NCBI GenBank assembly: GCA_963970005.1
Contig: CAXAMN010006557.1
Coordinates: forward strand, 327,123 to 391,122
Length of the DNA stretch: 64,000 bases
Reading direction: 5' to 3'
Origin: Durusdinium trenchii
Lineage: Eukaryota; Sar; Dinophyceae; Suessiales; Symbiodiniaceae
A program made the translations under genes and the position numbers. Below, in pieces: positions 12,936-23,050 of the stretch (positions are counted from its first letter, which is position 1; every line of letters starts with the position of its first letter). The notes beneath the pieces were generated by a model, which worked only from the letters and a program-made list of their open reading frames with translations, was not told the origin of the DNA and made no database searches.

Positions 12936-15166
12936 TATGAAAAAACTTGCATATTACTAGTAATGGTTGATCTACAGTATAGAGAAATTCCAGACAAATC
13001 CTTACCTCCTACACAACCCCCAACAAAAGATCATGCAACTTAAATGCTATAACATCTTACAACCAACCAAACCTACAAGCCGATCGCCAAGTTAGGCCAG
13101 ATCGAAAACCATCCGTTTGACACCCCTAGAATGAACCCCGCCATTCCGTCGAAACGGGACCTGCTACACTTCGTGCCCGTCGTTCTGCGACTTCCTCACC
13201 TCGGTGGCGACAGGCTGCCCATGGCCCAGCGCGGCCCAGCGCGGCCTGGAGCGCACTCCGGTGATGCGACTGGGCGGGTGAGAAGGCACCGGGCGATTGG
13301 TAGATCCGGAGCAGGAGGTGAAGCAACCAGATGCTTCTGGAGGTTTCATCAAGCTTCAAGTGGTCTAGACCTGTTGCATCTGATTGTCTGACAGTCCGAA
13401 TTGTAGGGTTGGTCATCTGCTCATCTTCTCCCGAGATGGAAACACATGTGATTGTCCGTGCCAAGGCCAATCTTTCTCCAGCTGTCCTCAAACCAAAGGT
13501 CTCGTTTGAAGGACCTCATTGTCTCGTGCTCGAGAGAACTAGACAAACACCTCTACGAAATCCAGAACATCAAATGCCTCAACGTCCGTCTCCAAGACCT
13601 ATGATCGGCAACATCCCATGATCGGGTGGGAATCCCTTGCATCAGGAGGATGTCTTTCTATATTTCTTGACTTCAAAAACCTGACTTCCCAGCACACCGT
13701 TTCTCGCCCATGCCGACGTGACCTAAGTCTGGGGCCCTTTCTGGGGGGTCCTGGTGCATCTGGTGCCCCACGGGAGGACCTTCTTGAGATCGAGCCGATG
13801 TGAGAACTCCCCCCTCCCCCCCCCAAAAAAATAAAGGATCAGGATCCCAAATCAAACTGACATATAATTCACAGGGAGTCACTTTGCCTATCTATCTTCA
13901 ACTGCCCTACAGGATTGGCCTAACAACATGCTAACATGCTGCTGCAAGGCGTTCTGTCGTGTCGATAGATGATGCTCCTTAGATACAGAAGAATATAGAC
14001 GGGGTCTGGGACATCAAATGCTTACTTCAGGCTCCCCCCCCAGCGCGAGATCAGCCGATCACAAAATCTGCTGGCCTCCACTGTCCAAGTACTGAAACGC
14101 CTAGTTGGTGGGTTTCTGCGCCAAACAGTTCGATCAAACCGAACGGCGCCCATGGGGGTCGTGGGATCCAAAATAAAAGAGGTTCATCCCACATGTCATG
14201 CACGAATTAGCACTCCAGCTGTGACCCTTCCTCAGCCATTCTGAATCATGTTCCGCGCACGCTGCGCAGAACATGGTCTTTGCACGGGACAATTGAACTT
14301 CTGGAGAAGGGTCAAGCAAGGCAGCGTCCAAAAAGGCTTGAGTGGCCTCTATTGAGCCGGGAAAACTGGAATTGGCCAGGGTAGGAGCTTATTGAAACAG
14401 CAAAGGGTAGAAGGTCTCGCTTTCTGGTGATCTTGTGGAAGTTGACCCTTTACAGTGGGGATGGGTCAGCGCATGTCAGCGCCGTCACGGCCGATTTGGG
14501 CCGCCACGGGCCTCTGTCTTTGACCCACACCCCATGTCAGCATACCCTGGCATGTCAGGCGCCTTAAACCGCCTAATTTCATGCGTCGCGAGGCTCCCTC
14601 ATGGCACGGAAGAGGTGAAATGCCAGGCCTCACCTGGGGGGTCTCAGGGGTCTCAGCTCTGGCACTTTCACATATATAAGAAGGCACACCACGGAAGAAC
14701 TTCACTTGCCATCGATTGAACAAGTAGGAACACCTCGCAACATATCACAACAGGTCTACACAAGCCCACTGGGCAAACTATAGTGTTTTCAGAGTGATGG
14801 CACTGGTGCCAGCAGTAGTCGTTTTAGTGCGTCATTAGCAGCTGTTGTCATATAACTATAGACCATGTGTCCTCCACCCCCCTTAGGAGAAAAGCGTAAC
14901 CTCACAACAACACCATCCGGGTGGAAAACGCAGACCGTTTGGCGCCGCCTTCCCGCTTGGCCGTGATGAGCCGCGGTCGCCCGACGATGTGCTGAGGAGC
15001 CCAAATGCCCGTCCAGCTGTGGTCCACGGCCTGGGCGGTGGTCCAAGGCCTGGGCCTGGAGTGGTTCCTTGTGCCCTCTTGGCCTGTTGGTGAGGCCATC
15101 TGGTGAGGTGAAGTCAGCCAGGACAGTTCAACGTGACCCTTTCTTTCCGATGTTGCATTAGGATGC

Positions 15167-15416
15167 TCTCGAAGTACTTGAACTCACGAAGTTCCAAGCA
15201 ACCAAAGAAAAAGAACTCGAAGGCCGCGATGCGTCCTTTCTCACGATGCCAGCGGGTGGCGAAGGTCGTCGCCGAACGTGACTCAAGGGCCCTTCGGCCG
15301 GATTTGAGAATTGAAATTCGATTGCGGTGTGACTCGAATGTCATCTATCCGCTCTCATCATGAAATGCATTGCAAATTGGAAAACAAATCTCACATGTGC
15401 ATTCGCAACATTGACA
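15167..15416 (-). repeat. 3' LTR of copia element E1
   Basis: 250 bp, reading the same base for base as 22801-23050 as far as I can check by eye. Read on the element's strand it starts TGTCAATG and ends TTCGAGA. The 5' end is the canonical TG; the 3' end is GA instead of CA. The flanking GATGC on each side fixes the boundaries. Confidence 0.93.
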
Positions 15417-15476
15417 CGCCCAAGGAAGTTTTCAAGGGCTGTCGAAGAAAATTCAAAAAGCGGGCTAGAGTCCTCT

Positions 15477-18434
15477 TCAACGAAGGACATCTAAATCACT
15501 CACATGGTACCAGGCACCATGTTCTCTCTCAGCCAGGCGCCTTGGTCGAGTGCCAGCAACAAACGTCATAGGAGTCTGGCAGGTTCGGTCAGCCAGTTCA
15601 CCGTTGTAGATTTGCTCACGGACACGGTCATTGCGTTCCAAGGCAATGATCTGATTTCTCTGACGAACGATGCGACGATTCACGTCAGCCAAAAACACCA
15701 GGTTGTCATTCCACATTCGGTGCCACTGACATACTTGCTCATCAGAAAATTGCGAGGTGTCCTGAGCTCGAAGCAATTCACTGAACTTCCTCCAGCGCTG
15801 TGTGGTGAAGCTCTCAGATTGCAACACGCACCTTGTCTGGGAGTCCAGACTGCTATCATGGTTTTCAAGTTCCCATAGAAGGCGACGATATGGGCCTTGT
15901 CCAGCCTCGTTTTGAACTCTCACCTTCATGCGACTCCAGCGATGCCATTCTTCATCTGGAAGATCCGACTCTGTGTTCGTAGTCGTGCTTCCTGAATCTA
16001 TTCCAGGACGACGGGCCAAGGTCAGTGCATTTAGAATCACCTCATCGGCCTGAACAGCTGCGGAAACGACATGGCTCGGAGGATTGAGCTGGTTCACAAG
16101 CACCGGGTCATTCTCAGGAACTTCGTTGTTCTCAGTGACCTGTTCGTTTTCAATCACCTCCTTCTTGAACCAATTCATCAACTTGGCATTCACAAAGCTG
16201 TAGGCCTTGTAGAAGATGGTTTCAATGCCAAAGCGCAAGAACACGTTCTCAAGACCTATCCATGCGAAGACCATGATGACAAAAAAGGACATGAGCACTG
16301 GGCCACTCCATGCTTGTTCTTCCACAAGTTCCAGCGCTCCTTCGACGAGAGGGACTTCGCTGGCCATCAAAATGGCTGCGGAAAACAAAGCTGCTTTCTT
16401 CCATTCGTCTTGATGTCCTTGAGAGCTACGGTGGGCATAGAAGTGCCTTCTGCTGCAATATTTGTTTCGAGGATCACTCTCGTTGCGAGGTTTGCAGCAT
16501 TTGGGAAGCAAACAAAGACCTTGTTCCTGCTTTTGCCACTCTTCTACTGCAAAAACTTGTTGTTCTTCCATTTCTTTTGAAAAAGCTTCATGGATTTCTC
16601 TTTCTTCTTTCTTGGCTTCCGAGGACACTTTCTTGGAGGCTGTGAAGTCGGGGTTGAACTTGAGTTGATGGGTGCCACGCTTCATGATGTAGGCCATGGA
16701 ATCTCGCGACGCCGGCTTTGTTAAGCCGTCCGAGATCTGTTGATGTGAGTTCACCCACATCCATTTTCCCAACAAAGCGTTCATGCGATCTCGCACGATG
16801 GCCACTTCGATCGCAGTTCTTTTCTCACTCAATTTCATGCTGGGAGACAAGGACTTGGCAGCATCAAACAAAGATTTTGCATCTGTCACAAGCGGGGATG
16901 GTCCAAGCTTTTTCAATGCTTCCGGACTTTCGATCGGCAAGGTGGGGTCGATCATGACGGAAACAAAAATCTTGCACCATTCAAGCTCATCCACTGCAAT
17001 GGCGGCTGCTTGAGCCTCTGAGGACAAACTTGACCTACAAATGCGTGCCAACTTGTGCGATTTCCAGTAAAAGACATTGAGCGGCATCATGCTGCCGGAT
17101 TCCAGCTCTTGGTGCGAACAAATGAAAACCAAAAGTCCACCTTGGCTTGATCCGTCGGGTCTCACGGCCCAGGCAGCATCGGTATAGGCTCCAATGCACA
17201 ACTCAGAAAAAGCACATGAACCACGCATGTACAGTTGGTGATCTTTTGAAACTTCTTTTGCAAAACGAAGCAGCTTGTTTGCTTGGTTCAAATCACCAAC
17301 ACATGGATTGCTTGCTGATGCTTGCAAAATGCTCACGCTTGCACACAACTCTGGAATGCTTTGATGAGCAGGCCATGCTAGCGCACCAATGAGGGCACGG
17401 AACTGTCGGTGTTCACGTTCATCGCATGGAGACTCTGTCATTGTTTTCCTGGATTTGTCCAATGAAATCGGTTTCACCTTTTGTACATAGTTCGCCAGAC
17501 TCACCGAAATGGTGGAGTAGTCTAGCGACTGCTGCAGTTCAGCACCACAAAAGATGATCTTTGAGCCATTTCCAAAATCCCATGCACCAAAACGAAAACG
17601 CTGAGCCAAACGCAGGATGCGGTTGAGGAAACACTCTTCATTGGGACATTCCTTTTTCAAATCATGCTCACTGCAGAAACCTTCACCAGCACCAATGAAG
17701 TCGTCCACATGGAGTCCAAAAATGCCGTCAACAATGCTAGGGACCCCATTCCATTGGAACACTTCGAAAGCTGGATCAGATTCATATGCAGCTCGAATGC
17801 TGAGGTACACACAACGATCCAAAGGGTGTGGGATCATGCCAAGTTCCTCAGTCAAGCACCTATGAGCAGTTGCATTCCACTGTCTTGGAGCTCTGCAATC
17901 ACCAAAAGCGGGCTTGGATGCACGCATGATTTGCCATGGTTTCAAGCCAATCTTTCTCTCCAGGAGGCGTCGAATCTCAGCTGAGGGCTGTATGAACACT
18001 CGGGCTTCTTGTTCGATGTTGTCTGCTTGTTGAAAAGCAGTCTTCACATCAGCACTCCACAGCTTGAGCTGACGAACCACTGCAAAAAGATAAATGGAGC
18101 TGCGACCAACCATGGACAAAGTAGGAGCTTCCTTATCTACAGTGTCTTCGAGCACATCACGATGTTTGAATCCCTGTATGATGATTCGGGCGTTTGCTTT
18201 CTGCCCTTCTTTTGTTGGCTTCCAGCGCTGCAAAAATCTTGCTGGTACTGCTTCGCCTGGTTGGGCTTCGGAGGCATCGACTGGTCGCCATGCTTGATTC
18301 TCAAACCAGACATCCAAAGCCTTGTCGCGAGCTTCGGCGAACTCTTCTTTCTGCTCTTTGGTGAGGTTCTTCTCACTGAATGAAGTGGCCAGGAAATTTT
18401 CGTCCAGCCAATCAACTTCCTCACCATACAGCAT
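15477..18434 (-). CDS. E1 pol part 3: reverse transcriptase, RNase H and C-terminal extension
   Basis: 985 codons from the first ATG; the frame stays open upstream to at least 18670, so translation probably enters from the preceding frame. The reverse transcriptase has the first catalytic Asp in SADVKTAF (residue 129) and the HVDD box (Asp 244/245). RNase H follows with D419 (AYTDAAW), E473 (SSEAQ), D518 (TDAKSL) and D569 (SDGLTK). After that, where copia proteins normally end, come about 400 more residues: a Cys/His cluster (C641, C646, C647, C660, H664, H668) resembling the end of a MYND zinc finger, two hydrophobic segments (about 681-700 and 711-735), then a charged tail. Role of the extension is unknown. 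Confidence 0.88.
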   Translation of the reverse strand: MLYGEEVDWLDENFLATSFSEKNLTKEQKEEFAEARDKALDVWFENQAWRPVDASEAQPGEAVPARFLQRWKPTKEGQKANARIIIQGFKHRDVLEDTVDKEAPTLSMVGRSSIYLFAVVRQLKLWSADVKTAFQQADNIEQEARVFIQPSAEIRRLLERKIGLKPWQIMRASKPAFGDCRAPRQWNATAHRCLTEELGMIPHPLDRCVYLSIRAAYESDPAFEVFQWNGVPSIVDGIFGLHVDDFIGAGEGFCSEHDLKKECPNEECFLNRILRLAQRFRFGAWDFGNGSKIIFCGAELQQSLDYSTISVSLANYVQKVKPISLDKSRKTMTESPCDEREHRQFRALIGALAWPAHQSIPELCASVSILQASASNPCVGDLNQANKLLRFAKEVSKDHQLYMRGSCAFSELCIGAYTDAAWAVRPDGSSQGGLLVFICSHQELESGSMMPLNVFYWKSHKLARICRSSLSSEAQAAAIAVDELEWCKIFVSVMIDPTLPIESPEALKKLGPSPLVTDAKSLFDAAKSLSPSMKLSEKRTAIEVAIVRDRMNALLGKWMWVNSHQQISDGLTKPASRDSMAYIMKRGTHQLKFNPDFTASKKVSSEAKKEEREIHEAFSKEMEEQQVFAVEEWQKQEQGLCLLPKCCKPRNESDPRNKYCSRRHFYAHRSSQGHQDEWKKAALFSAAILMASEVPLVEGALELVEEQAWSGPVLMSFFVIMVFAWIGLENVFLRFGIETIFYKAYSFVNAKLMNWFKKEVIENEQVTENNEVPENDPVLVNQLNPPSHVVSAAVQADEVILNALTLARRPGIDSGSTTTNTESDLPDEEWHRWSRMKVRVQNEAGQGPYRRLLWELENHDSSLDSQTRCVLQSESFTTQRWRKFSELLRAQDTSQFSDEQVCQWHRMWNDNLVFLADVNRRIVRQRNQIIALERNDRVREQIYNGELADRTCQTPMTFVAGTRPRRLAEREHGAWYHVSDLDVLR

Positions 18435-18621
18435 GTCATATTGACTTTTCAGCTGATGATCATCTCGAGAAACAGGCGGGAGGCCATCAAGTTGACGTGC
18501 CTTGTTGTAGGACTCATACAGGTTTTCAAAGTCTTTGTGCCGAGAGTCATGAGGTGGAGGGCTTCTTGATCTTCCTCGGCCACTTGGATCTTGGTCTTCT
18601 TTTGTTTCTACTTCAACTGCT

Positions 18622-19887
18622 TCAGCTTCTGCTGCTGCTGTCTTGTGTTCTGTGTTCTGCTGCTGCCGCAGTGTGCTGAGGTTCTGTTGTCACTTCTTCT
18701 TCGGCTTGAGGTTCTGACATTGGAACTTCTGGACTCTCTGGTGGTACCAGAGGAGGGACAGAAGTTTCAGCCTTTGTCTCTGGTGGTACCAGAGAAAGGA
18801 CAGAAGTTTCAGCCTTTGCATTCGAAAAGGTGGGATCCCCTGCAAGATCAAGAAAACGCACAGGACCCTGCACAGGGGTCAGAGCTTGTCGAACTCGATG
18901 AACCAAACTGTTCGAAACAGCTGTGTCAGGTTGCGTTTCCAGGCGATGAACTCTTTCTCGAGCCACCTCGGCACGAATATGCTCACTTGCAACACGCACC
19001 AAACTGGATCCATGAGCAACCCAGTAAACAGAAGCTCGGATGCGGCCGTCATCGTTCTTGCGGGGCTCTATGGCGCAGACCAATGCAGGGCCACGCCAGC
19101 GAGTAGGGTCAAGTTTGTTTTCCCCCTGTCTCCAGTAGTAGATCCAATCGCCAAGGCTGGCGGCCACATGTTCAGACCGTGGCCGGGCAAGAAGTGCACG
19201 TTTGAGCAGCTGGTTGTTGTTGGCTTCATAAAATGCTTTGGCTGCTGAGTACCGAAGTGCTTGATCTTTTTGGTGCTGTTCCGTGTCATCGAGCGGTTTG
19301 GACAAGTGCGGTTCATCACAAAGACCGTTCGATTGAGGATTGTGTCCAAAAACGATTTGGTATGGTGAGCTGCCATGCACTGAACGAAGGCGGTTTCGTT
19401 GATGACAAGCAACTGGAACAGCTTCTTCAAGGAGTACATTCGGTTCATCTTTTTGCATTTTGAGCAGCTGCATTCTTCTCACAGCGTGGAGTCTTTCCAC
19501 TGATACCATTCTATAGTGAGCTTCTTTGGGCACGAGGATCAGCTTGATGTTGTTTTGGTCGAAGAAGTCCAGATACTTCTGACTCATGTGTGCTCCCGAC
19601 TGGTCTGTTCTGAATCGTTCTGGAGGACCAAAACTTTGAAGCCATTGTTCACGAAGTATCTTCAATTCAGCTTCTTCAGTTTCTCTCTCCAACACTGCAA
19701 TTGATTTCGTACTTGGAATAGATGTCGAGGATGGCCAAAACCTTTCGCTTTTCTCCATTCCAGCGGATGTGAAAAACATCGGCTTCCAAACATTCATTGA
19801 AGTGACTGGCCTGAGGCAGTGAAGCTGGTTTCTCCAATTTCCGTTGTGCCTGTTGCTCACATACTTCACACTTGTAGTCTTTGGCAC
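18622..19887 (-). CDS. E1 pol part 2: integrase core and C-terminal region
   Basis: 421 codons, overlapping the previous frame by 212 nt and shifted by +1 relative to it. The first 60 or so residues are a shadow of the upstream frame; the meaningful protein begins near ETEEAELKILREQW. Integrase residues are D95 (RTDQSG) and E131 (SVERLHA), separated by 35 residues; the first Asp is in the preceding frame at ADVFHIRW. Together they give the DD35E triad that catalyses insertion of element cDNA. The C-terminal part is Glu/Pro-rich and ends where the frame again shifts by +1 into the RT frame, in a Gln/Ala repeat near 18620-18670. Confidence 0.85.
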   Translation of the reverse strand: MPKTTSVKYVSNRHNGNWRNQLHCLRPVTSMNVWKPMFFTSAGMEKSERFWPSSTSIPSTKSIAVLERETEEAELKILREQWLQSFGPPERFRTDQSGAHMSQKYLDFFDQNNIKLILVPKEAHYRMVSVERLHAVRRMQLLKMQKDEPNVLLEEAVPVACHQRNRLRSVHGSSPYQIVFGHNPQSNGLCDEPHLSKPLDDTEQHQKDQALRYSAAKAFYEANNNQLLKRALLARPRSEHVAASLGDWIYYWRQGENKLDPTRWRGPALVCAIEPRKNDDGRIRASVYWVAHGSSLVRVASEHIRAEVARERVHRLETQPDTAVSNSLVHRVRQALTPVQGPVRFLDLAGDPTFSNAKAETSVLSLVPPETKAETSVPPLVPPESPEVPMSEPQAEEEVTTEPQHTAAAAEHRTQDSSSRS

Positions 19888-22666
19888 ATCGGATCAGAGA
19901 CTCATCCATACCTGCATCTTTAAGCGTTTTGATCATCCGATCTACACCTGGATGTCCAAGTTGCTTGTGCAGTTTGCTGATGACCTGTAGGTTTTGCTTG
20001 CTGTGGGTCTTCATCAGCTTCTTCTCTTCCTCAGTGATGTTGGATGCATTCTTCACTTTGTTTTTCTCATCCTGCTCTTCAACCATATAGATCTTGGCTA
20101 TCTCTCTTTGTCGCCATCGTTCTTCCATCTCCTGATAGATGGCATTTGCTGCTCTTTTCACGAAGCCTCTTTCGTAGTTTTGCATTTTCTTCAAGCTTTC
20201 TGCTTTTCCATCCATAGCAACATGCTCTCCAGGAAGGCATTCACATGGAAGATCAAGTGCTTCAAAGACCATTTGGCTGTTTGTGCGAATCCTCGTAGGT
20301 TTCTTGACCTTTCCGACATAGTTTCCCATGCGATCATAGTAGCACAAGCCGGTCCTGCATCGGTTGCAGATTGCATCATAACCATCCATGGACTCCAAGG
20401 TTTTCGTCTTCCATGACATAGCCAAATGAGGATGCTCCATGGCCATGCCGGCATTGATCTCCCAGTTGCAGATGTCGGTGACATCCAATACCAGTTTCAA
20501 ATGTTGCTTTTCTTCTTGCTTTTGCAATTCCAGGATGTATGCTAGCTTTTCGGCCTTGATCATGTTGAGCCTTTGCATTGGTGACCATTTCGTACACGGT
20601 GGTGCACACCAGATGAAGTGAGGCTTTTGTTCTCTCACCAACTTGAGGAATGCTTTTCGGTCACTTTCTTTTTCAAAGTCCCAATGAGGTAGGCTGAAAG
20701 TGGCGACCTCACAGTCTGGAAAGCGTTTCAACAGTTCTGTAGCCAGGTTGCCTTCATCCACATAGACCTCAAAGAAGATCAATTTTCTTTCTTGTTGAAG
20801 GCGCTGCAAAACTTGTTGAGAAATCTCTTCAACTTCATTGGCTTCGGACTCCATGAGGATCTGCTCTGCAATGTCAGACGGTTCTTTCTCACAGGGCGGT
20901 TCAATTTCCAGTGGACTTGTCGAGATCAAGACCTCTTCTTCCGTGATGTAGTTCATCTCTTGTTCGTCTTCATGATATTCCAACAAGTTCAAGACATAGT
21001 GGCCTTTTTGTCCACGACTTGGTTGAAACCATTCGGATTGAGCCACCTTCATGTTGCCACTGGCGTAGTCTTGTTTCACCCCCCATTTTTCTAGCATAGG
21101 TCTCGCCAACAGGAAGGGAGTGTGCCCAGGTACCACTGAAACCGTGATGGGCAACTTTTGACCTTTCACCAAGGCGTTGAAGGAGATTTCGTAGTTGGAT
21201 TCAAGCATCTCTCCGCCGCCGAACTTGAAGGATCGCTTTTGTGCCTGAGTACGGAGAGGTCCAAGTAGGCCTTCATCATAGTGCTCGACCCATTCTTTCC
21301 ACACTTCTTCTCCGACCAATGTTCTTGTTGCACCTGAATCCACAATTGCGTGACCTGGAGCAAGGGTGGCAAAGAAGATGTCCTCTTGAAAGCACTCTTC
21401 CGCTAGTTCCTCCACCATGGTCACCTCTTCACCTCCAACTTCTTTGACACCTTGTGCTTGCACTCGATATCGTTTGAACCTCGGTCCATGAGAAGAATTG
21501 GAACCGGTCAGGGTTGATCTCAACTCGGAGGAGGTAGTGGTCGACGATGATGGTGGCTTTCGAAGACCATGCATTGGGCGTCGAGGAAACATGCTTTTTC
21601 CTTTGCCTTTTCCCTTTCCTTTTCCTTTACTCTTTCCTTTGCCCTTTGAGCTTCCCTTTCTTTCGCTTTTGCCTCCTTTGCCATGGTCGTAGTCAGGACC
21701 AATGGCTACGACGGGGTAGAAGCCACGAGCCAAGGCAAGTTCCTTCATTCTTTTCCTTGATTCCAAGTAGGAGATGTAGGCTTCATCCATGTTTTCGTAT
21801 GCCTCTTCAAGCTCCTCAGGGATTTCTTCTTCATCTTCATCACCTTCATAGTAGATTTCATGCCAATCATCTTCTTCTTCTCCTTCGTAGTAGAACTCCT
21901 CATCAAAGTCTTCCTCATAGAAGAACTCGTCTTTGGATGACTTGGCAACAGGTCCAATGTCCTTGGTGTTTGGTTTGTGATCTCCACCAAACATTCGAAG
22001 CAAAGCTCGTTGGACCTCTTCATAGTCAAGCTCGCCTTTGCACAATGCTTTCACTTGCACGTGTGTCCATTTTGGAGTTCCACTTCGGGTCAACAAATGC
22101 CATCCAGCAAGAAGTGGTGGAATGTCGATCTTGACCTCTCGAAGTTTCTTCAAAGCAGTGCGGTGGCGAATGAGGTATGCCTGCATTTCTTCTCCCTTCT
22201 GACGATTGAAGCTTTGAAAGAACTCTTCACACCGATATGGAACCTCAATTTGTTCTTCATATTGAAATAGCTGGTCCATCATGGTGAACAAAGGTGCGAA
22301 CGGATTTGTTCCACTTGTGATTTCTTTCAAATCTATTTGTTCTGCCGCATCCCAAACAGTGTCCTTGAGGAGGCTGATGACCAAAAGAGCACCTTCAATC
22401 TCAGCATCCGTTGAGCGTCGACGACACTGCAGGGCATACAATTCCAATCGTCTTCTGTAGCTGCGATAGCCACTTTGCGTTAGCCCCTCGGCCGATGGTG
22501 CGGCCTTTGCCAAGCCACTATCCAATCCACGATAGTTGTTGGATCCAGAGGAAGGAGTTCCTGGACTAGCTCCATTCGCTGCACGTGGAGGAGAAGGAGG
22601 TATGGGGACATCAACTGGTTGTTCACCTTCTGGTCTATCTCGCTGTCTTCTTTGCTGACCACTCAT
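19676..22666 (-). CDS. E1 gag, protease, methyltransferase-like domain and integrase zinc finger
   Basis: 996 codons starting at an ATG 134 nt inside the 5' LTR. Residues 1-330 are gag-like: an alpha-rich region, an acidic Tyr/Glu block (245-290) and a Lys/Gly/Ser-rich basic tail (330-358) instead of a CCHC knuckle. The aspartic protease has DSGAT at 443-447. Residues about 630-830 form a domain with FFEVY (631-635), PPCTKWSP (689-696), EHPHLAMSW (744-752) and KKPTR, resembling a degenerate cytosine-5 DNA methyltransferase. The integrase zinc finger uses H900, H905, C933 and C936, and the first catalytic Asp is D963. The frame stops at 19676 near a GAGAGAGAAA run, where the +1 frame takes over. 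Confidence 0.88.
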   Translation of the reverse strand: MSGQQRRQRDRPEGEQPVDVPIPPSPPRAANGASPGTPSSGSNNYRGLDSGLAKAAPSAEGLTQSGYRSYRRRLELYALQCRRRSTDAEIEGALLVISLLKDTVWDAAEQIDLKEITSGTNPFAPLFTMMDQLFQYEEQIEVPYRCEEFFQSFNRQKGEEMQAYLIRHRTALKKLREVKIDIPPLLAGWHLLTRSGTPKWTHVQVKALCKGELDYEEVQRALLRMFGGDHKPNTKDIGPVAKSSKDEFFYEEDFDEEFYYEGEEEDDWHEIYYEGDEDEEEIPEELEEAYENMDEAYISYLESRKRMKELALARGFYPVVAIGPDYDHGKGGKSERKGSSKGKGKSKGKGKGKGKGKSMFPRRPMHGLRKPPSSSTTTSSELRSTLTGSNSSHGPRFKRYRVQAQGVKEVGGEEVTMVEELAEECFQEDIFFATLAPGHAIVDSGATRTLVGEEVWKEWVEHYDEGLLGPLRTQAQKRSFKFGGGEMLESNYEISFNALVKGQKLPITVSVVPGHTPFLLARPMLEKWGVKQDYASGNMKVAQSEWFQPSRGQKGHYVLNLLEYHEDEQEMNYITEEEVLISTSPLEIEPPCEKEPSDIAEQILMESEANEVEEISQQVLQRLQQERKLIFFEVYVDEGNLATELLKRFPDCEVATFSLPHWDFEKESDRKAFLKLVREQKPHFIWCAPPCTKWSPMQRLNMIKAEKLAYILELQKQEEKQHLKLVLDVTDICNWEINAGMAMEHPHLAMSWKTKTLESMDGYDAICNRCRTGLCYYDRMGNYVGKVKKPTRIRTNSQMVFEALDLPCECLPGEHVAMDGKAESLKKMQNYERGFVKRAANAIYQEMEERWRQREIAKIYMVEEQDEKNKVKNASNITEEEKKLMKTHSKQNLQVISKLHKQLGHPGVDRMIKTLKDAGMDESLIRCAKDYKCEVCEQQAQRKLEKPASLPQASHFNECLEADVFHIRWNGEKRKVLAILDIYSKYEINCSVGERN

Positions 22667-22786
22667 TTTTGACTGCCTTGCTGAACGTGATCTTTAAGAT
22701 GAGCCAATTCTCACCGGCCAGGATTACCCTATAGGCGTCTTCAAACAAAAAGTTCACCCTGGTCAAATTCCGGGAGGATCGTCTTG

Positions 22787-22799
22787 GGCTCCGCTACCA
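22787..22799 (-). other. Primer-binding site of E1
   Basis: On the element's strand TGGTAGCGGAGCC begins one base after the 5' LTR. It is complementary to the 3' end (including CCA) of a tRNA whose acceptor stem would start AGCGGAG, close to the AGCAGAG of eukaryotic initiator tRNA-Met. The same 13 bases are found at this position in E2 and 12 of them in E3. Confidence 0.8.
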
Positions 22800-22800
22800 A

Positions 22801-23050
22801 TCTCGAAGTACTTGAACTCACGAAGTTCCAAGCAACCAAAGAAAAAGAACTCGAAGGCCGCGATGCGTCCTTTCTCACGATGCCAGCGGGTGGCGAAGGT
22901 CGTCGCCGAACGTGACTCAAGGGCCCTTCGGCCGGATTTGAGAATTGAAATTCGATTGCGGTGTGACTCGAATGTCATCTATCCGCTCTCATCATGAAAT
23001 GCATTGCAAATTGGAAAACAAATCTCACATGTGCATTCGCAACATTGACA
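22801..23050 (-). repeat. 5' LTR of copia element E1
   Basis: 250 bp, reading as identical to 15167-15416. It carries the element promoter by analogy with other LTR elements; no TATA-like box can be assigned. It is followed on the element strand by a one-base spacer and the primer-binding site. Confidence 0.93.

Larger units (their letters stand above)
10730..15161. other. Non-coding stretch with repeat fragments
   Basis: No gene recognised. The stretch holds a fragment of a TA-flanked MITE (about 11234-11314), a long TAGTAGC-type cluster (about 11560-12000) and a half copy of the family-B hairpin element (about 12880-12935). The 185-codon minus frame at 12096-12653 has no recognisable motif. 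Confidence 0.45.

Noticed and set aside
15114..15344. Short frames shared by both LTRs of E1
   Set aside because: They exist only because the LTRs are identical; an LTR-encoded protein is not supported by any motif.
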